Below, in pieces: positions 55,865 through 64,000 of a stretch of 64,000 bases of DNA. Positions within the stretch are counted from its first letter, which is position 1. Each line of letters starts with the position of its first letter. Made by a program: the position numbers and the translations under genes. The notes beneath the pieces are model-generated. The model searched no databases. It was not told the origin of the DNA and saw nothing but the letters and a program-made list of their open reading frames with translations. The DNA lies in the NCBI GenBank assembly GCA_946902985.2, contig OX336398.1, forward strand, positions 230,231,556 through 230,295,555, in the 5' to 3' direction. The DNA is from Meconema thalassinum (Eukaryota > Arthropoda > Insecta > Orthoptera > Tettigoniidae).

Positions 55865-56880
55865 CTTTCGATAACGTATTCATTTAGCCCCATGTATTTG
55901 GAAGTGTGTATGATTTGTTGATGATGATATTTTTTGTTTCAACGAGCCTAACATCTTGGTTATCGGCCCCTAATGGTTTGGGTGATCGTGAAGATGAAAA
56001 TCAAATGTAAACTATAACTGAAACTAACTACAAACTTATATAGGCTACTAGGAGAAATGGAAAACAAAAGGAGAATAAGGCAAACAAAGGACAGGAGGAA
56101 AAGAAATGCCCTCAAACCCTCGAAGAATTAGGATCGAGGGACTTGGAAGGAAGGAGAGCCACGAAAGGCCCCAGAGGCAATGGAAAAAAGGGGAAAAACC
56201 GGACCCAGCTCAGGAATCCCTCGGGGTCGCCATCTCCCGAACTCACCAGCCGTGAGCCCCTGAGGGTGTAGCAATATCCAGGGCGCACCAAAGGTGGTGG
56301 GGCTACATACACCCTGCCCCTTGAGGGCCTTGAGCAGAAGGCAGGAGATAACAAGAAAAGAAAAAGAAGGCTGACCCCTCGTAGGAGGAGGGCATCAGAA
56401 AAGATGAGACAAGGGCCAATTAAGGCGGGAAAGGAATAGACTCCCTAGGCCTTGGATACCCTAATACCGTCGGGGCCGGAAGAGAACAAGAGTTGACCAA
56501 GTGAGGTCGACAGGAAAGAAGACAGAGAGGAGCCCGGCACAAGTAAGTGGAAGCAATGCGGGACTCAGCTGGGGCCCCGTGGTCGCCAACCCACGTCCCA
56601 CTAGATGTGACCCCTGGGTGAGTGTATGATTTGTATGATAATCTGTGTTATTGTGGTATCTGTAGTAGTGTGTATACTTCCTGTAATTCAGGTGAGGACT
56701 GGAAAGGAGGCAGCCGTAGCCTTAAGTTGGGAACCATCCCAGCGTTAGCCTGGAGTGGAAGTGGGGAAACCTTGGAAAACCACTTCTTGGATGGCCGAGG
56801 TGAGAATCGAACCTACCTCTTCTCAGTTCTGCCTCACAAAGATGAGTGTGCGCCATTCCAACAGTCAGACCAGAATTAAA
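55865..56880 (-). mobile_element. S7-like SINE, split by a nested repeat
   Basis: The right half (56635-56880) carries, on the minus strand, GGTTTTCCAAGGTTTCCCCAC and TCTCACCTCGGCCATCC, i.e. the S6/S7 central body and second B-box region. The left part (55865-55918) is its 3' end with GGGGCTAAATGAATACG. A 703 bp repeat separates the halves. Confidence 0.6.
55919..56621 (-). mobile_element. 703 bp retroposon with stem-loop 3' end, nested
   Basis: It is flanked by a 13 bp target duplication GTGTATGATTTGT (55906-55918 and 56622-56634). On the minus strand its 3' end is GGGGCCGATAACCAAGATGT, TAGGCTCGTTGAAACAAAAA and ATC repeats, the same type of tail as the 55 bp insert in the CR1 ORF1. The 5' portion is GC-rich and shows no tRNA-like boxes that I can recognise. 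Confidence 0.75.
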
Positions 56881-58591
56881 TTACTTAATCAAGCTTGGAA
56901 ACTAGCCCAGGACCTCAGGAGTGGCAGCAACCACACCACAATGTGGTCTTATTACAGAATCAATTGATGAAAAAATCCCTCCATGTAAGCTTAGACATTG
57001 GCATCCTACGTGTTGAAAAATATTGTAAATAACGTGTGGGAATAAAATACTACCTATAGGTATATCAACCATTATATTGGCATAAAATAAATCAATTATA
57101 TTTGTCTTGTATCTATCTCACTGTTACAGAATATCATCGACAGAACCTAACACTTATTAACTTACCAAGAGTATAAAATAAAAATTGGCAGATAAGGGTG
57201 GGGTTATCGGGCCAATGGTTCCATGGTTTTATTGGATTTTCACGTTGGACTTAGTTCCACAGGACAAGAACACAATGTATATAGTTACACATTGGTAAGA
57301 CTATATGATCCCAGGCCATTAAACCTATTAGATCATGGGGGTGAATGTTAAGTTTTAATAACCTGTAATTACAGTCCTACATCAGTATTGCCATTACTAC
57401 CGTACCAATTCGACCAACTGAACACCCAGCCCAAACAATGCATTCCTACCATAACATAAACCGTACAGCTTATTTTCCTGTGTATCTACAAAAATAAATA
57501 CGAAGTGCCCATAGCATGAATATGGAAGGAAACACATCTACACATTTGTTTGTTCTTGGCTTATTAGAGGAGGACAGGTGCATTTGAATGGTATTTGGGT
57601 CGCAGAACATTACAGTTCTACATCAGTAATGGCATTACTACCTATTCTGCCAATTGAATAGGTACTTGTCACAGCACCAGTAGCTAACATGTACAAGAAC
57701 TGATCTTTTTTGAATACGGTACCAATAATAATTTGAAATTCAAGGAAGGGGAAAATATTAAAGCTTCAACACGGTGTCAAGAATCATGACATTTTTAATC
57801 TACCGCAATGTAAAATGAATTATTAACACACCTCAAGAACTTGAGTACACATATGCAATAGGCTCATGGTACTGGACGTATCTCTGCAAGATGTAATCAA
57901 GTTGAAAATATTACGGAAACATAGACTCTTACCTGGTTATTTCTAAGGAGAGTAGGCCGAATTGCCACATTCTTCTGCTATTTCGAGAACAGCAAATTAC
58001 GATTTGTTTGTTCCCAGAATTTGGTAGAACTACCTGTGGGATAAATAATAGTGAAAGTTAATTAATATGTCAAGTGGAATGTCACCTGTACAATGCGTCT
58101 AATATAAATTCAAAACTAGGCTACGGTATATTTTGCACACGCAGAAACATGTTTTTACTTAAATTCTTAAAATAAGCGTACTTACTTGGCGTAGCAGAAG
58201 AAGAACTGTTCACTTCTCATTACCACGAAGACAATTTGATATAAGAAAGATGAGATAGAACACAACATTAGATTATTTAGCTTATTTGTATACGGCCAAT
58301 ATTATTACATACAACACATAAACAGTGCCGCCAACCCAGTAGAAATAATGTTTATTTAATGATAAGTGCCGTAATTATCGTCTGTGAGCAAGATAATTGC
58401 AAGGAAATGTCAATTAGGAATTATGTGTATATTTATTGACTAAATATAGTGATATGTTTGCAATTTAATTACAACATTGTATCATGCATATGTTGGCAAC
58501 ACGATATACACGATATACAGCGCTCCATACGACTGGCACGTGCTACTACACCGATGGTGCCAAATGATCCCTATCTGGTTGACACCCCCTG

Positions 58592-59220
58592 AACTCAACC
58601 TTATCCGGTCGATTAGCAGTTATCCTTTCCTACCACTATGAGCGCTACTGTGAGTCAATGAAACTCAACCTTATCCGGTCGATTAGCAGTTTTCCTTTCC
58701 TACCACTATGAGTGCTACTGTGAGTCAATGAAACTCAACTATATCCGGTCGATGAGCAGTTGTCCTTTCCTACCACTATGAGCGCTACTGTGAGTCAATG
58801 ACACTCAACCTTATCCGGTCGATTAGCAGTTATCCTTTCCTACCACTATGAGCGCTACTGTGAGTCAATGCAACTCATCCTTATCCGGTGGATTACCAGT
58901 TTGCCTTTTCTACCTCTATGAGCACTACTGTGAGTCAACGAAACTCAACCTTATCCGGTCGATTAGCAGTTTTCCTTTCCTACCACTATGAGCGCTACTG
59001 TGAGTCAATGAAACTCAACTATATCTGGTCGATGAGCAGTTGTCCTTTCCTACCACTATGAGCGCTACTGTGAGTCAATGAAACTCAACCTTATCCGGTC
59101 GATTAGCAGTTTTCCCCTCCTACAACTATGAGCGCTACTGTGAGTCAATGAATCTCAACCATATCTGGTCGCTTAGCAGTTATCCTTTTCTACCACTAAG
59201 AGCGCTAGTGTAAGTAAGTG
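58592..59220 (+). repeat. Minisatellite continuation, 9 units
   Basis: The same 70 bp type-B units as at 51.5-54.5 kb. The unit order TGCAACTCATCC/TTGCC, type B, ACTATATC/GTTGTCC, type B seen at the end of the first array recurs here, showing a four-unit (~280 bp) higher-order repeat. The last unit is degenerate. Confidence 0.92.
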
Positions 59221-59683
59221 CAGAAATTCACTTAAGGCCATATAACTACTACCAGTGAGAAGTTGTATCAAAAATTAAGAAGTGCCTGAGGGAATTGAAC
59301 CAAGAAACACAGTAAAGAAAGGATTATGTAAGTACGTTAATTTGGCTAGAATTTGAATTTAAAAAAAGATCGAGTAAAGGAACAAGCAATGTTAGGCTTT
59401 TTCTGGAACTGCATTTAGGCTGGGTGTGATTTTCGAAATTTGGTATTTAAGTTTGCTAGAGATCTCCATGACTCATAATTTGAAACCTTCCCGGGCCTTT
59501 TAGCCCTTCAACGTTTGGCTCAATTGAGGAAATTGCTTAATTTTTCGTTTTGCTAAATTGGGGACCCCTACTTTGTTTGGTGAGAAATGTTCTCAAAGTT
59601 AAAACGGGGAATTTTAGAATTACGCGATTCGACCATCACGTGGTCATCATCTGATTCTGATCACCCAAGGATTATATAGCTTG
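59221..59683. other. Spacer with an S5-related fragment
   Basis: TTTAGGCTGGGTGTGATTTTCGAAATTTGGTATTT at about 59416 also occurs at 51102 inside the S5-like SINE. The rest is unassigned. Confidence 0.4.
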
Positions 59684-60189
59684 GTTGGTTGGTTCCTCAG
59701 TTTAGGGGCTGCGACAACGCGGTCATGTAGCCCCGTGTATTTTGGGTGTGTGTAGAATCTGTCGGATAACCGGTGTTAATTGTGATTGTATTAGTGTGTG
59801 TATCTGGTTTTTTTTAAATTCAAGTTAGGACTGCAACTTTGAATTTTTCAAATAGTTCCTACTTTTGCCGCCAAACGCCACCGTCAACGACTACTACGCC
59901 TAGTTCAGAACTTAGCTACTAGACGCCACCGCAGTCGGCTCTTGGCAACGAACGTAGAAACCTAAGAGCGTTTTTTAATTTCCTAACCTATACAATTTAG
60001 CTTCACACAGGTATAATTAGTGGAAGGTTCTTTAACATGCCATAAATCTATGACATGGGACCGCCGGCTTTACTTCCCCTCCGAAGGAAGGCATACTGAG
60101 GGATTTTTAACGCTCATAAAAAACCGACGGCTTCGGCCGGGTTTGAACCTGCTATCTTGGGCATAGAAGCTCAGCATGCTACTGACTAC
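59684..60189 (-). mobile_element. SINE S5, full length
   Basis: The minus-strand head GTAGTCAGTAGCATGCTGAG and B box AGGTTCAAACCCGGCC are followed by the complete S5 body and the 3' stem-loop GGGGCTACATGACCGCGTTG...GCAGCCCC, then AACC repeats. A 14 bp flanking repeat GATTATATnGCTTG with one mismatch (59670-59683 and 60190-60203) is the target duplication. This is the best reference copy of S5 in the window. Confidence 0.85.
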
Positions 60190-60245
60190 GATTATATTGC
60201 TTGTTAATGTTAGTATTTTATCATTTCATTGGGGTCCATCGTTAT

Positions 60246-60340
60246 TCATTACGGACACGGACACGGACACGGTGACGGACGTGACGTTATGCAGCCGCGC
60301 GGGAAGTAACGTCATGCAGCTGCGCGGGGAGCGAGAACCA
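60246..60340 (+). repeat. GC-rich short tandem repeats
   Basis: GGACAC repeats (about 60254-60273) are followed by two copies of ACGTyATGCAGCyGCGCGGG. Confidence 0.6.
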
Positions 60341-61100
60341 GACGCTAATGGTTATTGGAGTCTGTTGAAAGAGGCCTGGCGTCGAGCGACCTTTTAAAAA
60401 TCAGAAACTCACTCCACAAATCTGTAAATCAGTATTCTTCCCTTATTTCAGATACACTATTCATTAAACAAACATATAAGGCATAGTCATGACCCCTTCA
60501 TGGAGTAGGCTATTGCCTAAATCTGGACACTTATACTACATCCTTACCCTAATTCAAATTTACGGCCAAATGATACTTCTGACAGGGAGGCAAAGGTTTC
60601 CGCCGGCTTGCCTGGGATGATGGGCCACAAAACCGCTATCAAAAAGTATACAATTTACGCTTTATTCAACCAAACACATCTCTAATACAAGTACAAGAAA
60701 CACATTTCTTCCCGTGACCCTTAAAGAGGTGCCCGCGCGGGAAGCCTAAGTTAATGGGTGATGCAGTCTGTTGAAAGAGTCCTGGGGCTACGAGCAAAGC
60801 CCTCCTGAGCTTTTCTAACATGTGTAGCATTTGTAGCACGCGTCATTTGAAATGATACAACGTCTAGCCTTTCAGACTGACTGTGATTTTTTTATGATTA
60901 ACAGTGAATCACGGTTATTTGAAAAGGCTAGTCTATTCTATAATGGTTCGGTTCCCGGTCAATGCATGCGAGATTTTCGAAGTGAAATGCCATGTCCTGT
61001 GGTTCGGATTCCACGTAAAAAGGAGGTCCCGTGGCTCATGATCTCTAGATTAACGGTCACGTTAAACTACAAGCTTCCTTCCTTCCTTATTCTATAATGT
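60341..61100. repeat. Unassigned repeat region, partly matching the window start inverted
   Basis: GTCTGTTGAAAGAG occurs near 60360 and 60769. 60821-60888 matches 75-140 in inverted orientation (CAGTCAGTCTGAAAG...CTACAAATGCTACA). Near 60994-61017, CATGTCCTGTGGTTCGGATTCC resembles a tRNA-derived SINE B-box region. No gene is called. Confidence 0.45.
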
Positions 61101-61575
61101 TGTTTGAGTCTTAGAGATGAGTGCATTGCCTTAGAAAAGCGGGAACCTGGTGCTCTCAATGAGCTCCTTATGTCCCTTTAGTTAATGAATTTGTTGTTTT
61201 TGATATAGTTTTTTGGGTAATTTTTGTTTTTAATTTAGTATGTTTCACCTTGCTGTTCCAGGTAGGTCAGCAGTAGATGCAACATTTGTTTGAGTTGGTT
61301 TGTATTTAATTTATAATATATGGAATTAGATTATCTCTCCGCGCGTCGTCGTCATGGCTTTGCCCCTCAGCTCCTGGACATATGAGACCGTCCATTCGCT
61401 GAGGGACAAGGTGTTTAATTGTTTGATATGTTAGCCAGCAGCAGCTTCAGATACTCTCGAAGTGAAGGCATTTCCAAATGTTTGAGTCTTAAGTGTCTAG
61501 ACTGGTTTTATGCAGTGCTCCAACCCTCCCTGTCCTGAGCGAATCGTTTCATCACTACATAGGTACCACACCTTA
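61101..61575. other. Spacer, nothing recognised
   Basis: AT-rich, no features identified. Confidence 0.35.
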
Positions 61576-62050
61576 CATCCTAGACAATCTGTTTAACATA
61601 TTCTAACCTTGGTCTACCCCTACAGTTCTTATCCTCGATCCTTCCTTCCGTAACTAAGTTTGCTATTCCTGGGTGACTTAGTATTCTTCTCTTCATTAGC
61701 AGTCGCCAGAAACATCTCTCCTCTCCCACTCGTCTTGATACTTCTTCATGTGTAACCCTATCTACCCATATTATCTCCATCATTCTCCGGTAACACCACA
61801 TTTCAAACGCTTCTATTCTCCTCTTTCCTGCTCCGCGAACAGTCAAGTTTCACTTCCATGGAGCGCCACGCTCCAGACAAAGGATTTCAAAATGGACTTT
61901 CTTATACCAAAATTACATTTGTCGGCAATAGATTTAATTCCTGTAGGAATGCTTTCCTTGCATGAGCGAACCTACTTTCTTATATCCTCTTTCCTTTGTC
62001 CATCACTGGTTATTTTCCTTCCTAAGTTTCCTACTTCCTTTAGGTAGGCT
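61576..62050 (-). pseudogene. LINE C-terminal fragment (AFEMWCYRRM type)
   Basis: The minus-strand frame 61580-61846 encodes RRIEAFEMWCYRRMMEIIWV, DRVTHEEVSRRVGEERCFWR and CRGRPRLEYVKQIV, the C-terminal region of insect endonuclease-reverse transcriptases. Upstream to about 62050, interrupted frames continue with LGRKITSDGQRKEDIRK and KSFVWSVALHGSET. The reverse transcriptase core is missing, so this is a 5'-truncated, mutated copy. The exact LINE clade is uncertain. Confidence 0.8.
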
Positions 62051-62579
62051 ACACGTTACTTAATTGTGTTTTGAAGCCGGCTAGGAACTCTAACTTACAA
62101 TGGTGTATGCTAATGGTTCAGGTTCTCCTCAACTATTGTAACATTACGAATCCTCTCACTTCGGGGGGGGGGGGGTAGTGGTAATTAATACCATAAGGGA
62201 TATTGTTTTCATATAAACATATTGTATTTCCATGGATTCCATAACATATCACTTTTCTTTCCACATCAAGTTCTCAATTCAACAACTAAAACAAACCAAT
62301 TTCCCTTCATAATCTGCAATATCATAATCATATCTATCAATATTCAGATTAAACACTTCCCACCCATCCCTGTCATCATCGTCTATCAAATCTGCACTTT
62401 CTGCAGAACCTATATTCGGAACATGTTAGGTTCTCGTGACACTTCAACTATATCATTCAAAACAGAATGTCCATGATTATTAACTACATTATTATCACAT
62501 GTATTACGGAACTGGTTGCAAACTAGGGCATCACTAACAAGATCCAAAATCATCAAGTTATCGAGATTGAGAACTTTAT
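62051..62579. other. Spacer with a G11 run
   Basis: AT-rich with a G-run at about 62164-62174. No gene recognised. Confidence 0.35.
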
Positions 62580-63050
62580 CTTCATCTTCTGAATCAATCC
62601 CTTCCTTCTCATTCCTCAAACTTTCGTTCTTCCTTTTCTTCTGTTCTTCTCTTAGTCTTCCTTCTCCTTCCTCCTTCCTCTTCCTTTTCTTATGTTTCTC
62701 CTTCTTCCCCTTTCCCTTCTTTTTCTTCTTCACCTTTCCTTCTCTTCCTTATTTTCTCCACTTGCCTTATCTTACTCATCAGTTGCTTTCTTGTTATATT
62801 TCCTTTCCTCTTTCCTTTTGTCCCCTAATCTTTTCCTTTTTCTTCTTCTGATCCTTCACTCTCTTATCTTCATTTACCTGACATCTCATCTTCTTCCTAC
62901 TTCTTCTCTTTGCTTTCCAACTCATTCTTTTATCCATCCTCCTGGTACTATTTGTCTTCAAACCCAACCACTTCTCTCTTCTTCCTTTCCACATTTTCCT
63001 ATTCTTCCTTGTCTGTCTTGTCTTACTCAACATGATGGCCTTCCAACCTT
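62580..63050 (+). repeat. Long polypyrimidine tract
   Basis: About 470 bases dominated by C and T on the plus strand (TTCCTTCTCC-type sequence). Long frames on both strands here (Ser/Phe/Leu-rich on plus, Lys/Arg/Glu-rich on minus) are composition artefacts. Confidence 0.75.
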
Positions 63051-63051
63051 T

Positions 63052-63321
63052 CTATTTTTTTATTTTTTTATAAGTGGTTTTATTTACATAGTAATAACTT
63101 TACACACAGAGAAAGGAATTGTCAGTGCACAATGTGAATAGGCAATACAGAAAATAAAAGTCACTGCACCATTGTTTGTAAAGCAACACAGAAACAAATT
63201 GTCACTGCACCTTGGTAAAGGTCAACACAGAACGTAATCGTCACTGCACCATTTTAAAGTCACAAGCACTTATACGCATTAAACACTCCAGGCTGACGAT
63301 AAGAACTCGTGGCTGTCCAAT
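63052..63321 (-). other. LINE 3' UTR with ~45 bp imperfect tandem repeats and A-rich tail
   Basis: Four imperfect copies of GTCACTGCACC/GTCAGTGCAC plus an ACACAGAA-type block lie at about 63118-63262. The T-rich end at 63052-63072 would be an A-rich tail on the minus strand. It directly follows the stop of the LINE frame. Confidence 0.6.
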
Positions 63322-64000
63322 TCAAAACATACATAACAGCCGTCCAAACGCTGCAGTCAGAGTTCCATGTTTGGCGGTTTTCCATCTCTCCCTGCGGAGG
63401 TGGTCCAAGAACCCCACCAGTGTGTGGTCCCGAGACCTGTGGCGGGAGAGGTTATAATGAATCGCTCCCGCAGTGAACCAGAGGATGGCGTTACGCTTTT
63501 CCCCAGTGGAATGTTGTACTGCAAAACGTTGCACCTTCATGCCATCGGACACGTCCAGCGGCCGTCCGCAGATTCCAGATACTGCCTGGAGGGTCCAAGT
63601 CCAGACGACTGTCGCATTCCCACACGTAGTGACCCGATGGTCTAAAGTGTCAGTGCGACCACAGGCGTAACACAGGTCGACATCACTCTGCCCATGCCGA
63701 GACAGTTTTTCTCAGGTCGGCACAATCTCATTGAGGTACTCATACAATGTCGATCGCCATTCCAGTGGAATCCAGGGATTCCACAGGTTCTCCCAAATAG
63801 TCGACCAGGCTCGCGTAGGATATATCATCTGTATATAGGGGGTGAAGAGTCTTTCGGCGAGCAGAAATCTATAAAGCACCTTGGTAGGGAGGGCGGTGAA
63901 GGGTGTGGAGACACTGGATTTCAGACGGTTAAGAATTGCGAGTTCCTTCTTGAAAACATTGGCTGGGATGAGCATCTGGGAATTCGCACCTGGGACAAGT
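63322..64000 (-). pseudogene. LINE ORF2 C-terminus with zinc knuckle, runs off the window
   Basis: One minus-strand frame enters from beyond position 64000 and ends at 63322, with a single TGA at 63712-63714. Before the stop are FKKELAILNRLKSSVSTP and WRSTLYEYLNEIVPT. After it, in the same frame, are LSRHGQSDVDLCYACGRTDT and LDHRVTTCGN, a Cys-x2-Cys-x7-His-x4-Cys knuckle, then WTWTLQAVSGIC. This is the C-terminal region of a non-LTR retrotransposon polyprotein, probably I/Jockey-group, with the reverse transcriptase presumably upstream outside the window. The single stop suggests a fairly recent copy. Partial feature. Confidence 0.8.

Larger units (their letters stand above)
54509..58591. other. 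4.08 kb insertion splitting the minisatellite
   Basis: The array stops after AACTCAACC (54500-54508) and resumes with AACTCAACC (58592-58600) in exact unit phase. This leaves a 9 bp direct repeat around 4,083 bp of unrelated DNA. No clear inverted ends, LTRs or coding gene are visible. AT-rich DNA fills 54.7-55.86 and 56.98-58.5 kb. The segment 55.87-56.9 kb holds nested SINE-like repeats. Small frames at 55260-55505 and 55488-55691 have no recognisable domain. Mutator-type elements make 9 bp duplications, but the superfamily cannot be assigned. Confidence 0.6.

Noticed and set aside
54509..58591. LTR retrotransposon or intact DNA transposon
   Set aside because: No terminal direct repeats, no clear inverted ends and no transposase, gag or pol sequence seen.
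62516..63141. Long frames in the polypyrimidine tract (Ser/Phe/Leu-rich, and Lys/Arg/Glu-rich on the other strand)
   Set aside because: Composition artefacts of a strand-asymmetric simple sequence.

Overview
The window looks like gene-poor nuclear DNA from an animal with a large, repeat-rich genome, most likely an arthropod and plausibly an insect. The evidence is AT-rich spacer, mariner transposases, CR1- and RTE-type retrotransposons, several tRNA-derived SINE families, Helitrons and a long minisatellite. I see no bacterial operon, CRISPR array, rRNA gene, convincing functional tRNA gene or single-copy host gene. Almost all recognisable coding sequence belongs to transposable elements. The species is not identifiable from the sequence alone.

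Layout. 0-9 kb holds a Helentron-like family with internal ~290 bp tandem units and 3' hairpins, tRNA-SINE copies (S1) and an 799 bp solo LTR with a 4 bp target duplication. 9.4-14 kb holds the best-preserved gene set: a CR1-type LINE whose ORF2 (959 aa, endonuclease plus reverse transcriptase) is intact. Its ORF1 (PHD finger, coiled coil, SGNH-type esterase) is broken only by a 55 bp SINE tail with an 11 bp target duplication. 14-17.5 kb is SINEs and a mariner relic, including three SINEs chained tail to head. 18.3-19.9 kb is an RTE fragment split by a Helentron-like insertion. 20.3-26.2 kb has a second mariner relic, two tail-to-tail S6 SINEs inserted independently, and a four-unit Helentron-like element. 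27.4-29.8 kb is a Helitron with canonical A|TC...CTAGT|T ends, itself hit by an S1 SINE. 32-39.5 kb carries four LINE fragments, the longest an RTE with only two in-frame stops.

40-47.7 kb is a three-layer nest on the minus strand: an outer Helitron, an inner Helitron built mainly of a ~490/640 bp tandem array, and inside that a TTAA-flanked DNA transposon with perfect 22 bp inverted ends and a transposase remnant. 49.8 kb has a perfect 59 bp inverted repeat. 51.5-54.5 and 58.6-59.2 kb form one 70/71 bp minisatellite (42 + 9 units) split by a 4.08 kb insertion with a 9 bp flanking direct repeat. 61.6-64 kb has two more LINE 3' ends on the minus strand, one continuing past the window edge.

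How the parts relate. The autonomous LINEs are the likely source of the machinery that moved the SINEs. One SINE family (S1) and several LINE or SINE copies share a 3' signature around GCCATACGAT followed by AT-rich repeats. A second set of SINEs shares a GC-rich 3' stem-loop followed by A-rich or ATC repeats. The SINEs reuse one central body with different 3' tails, which suggests repeated tail exchange. I did not find a new cellular system. The most notable items are the nested Helitron/Kolobok-like stack, the modular SINE tails, the minisatellite with an AP-1-like site in nearly every unit, and the long hairpin insertion.
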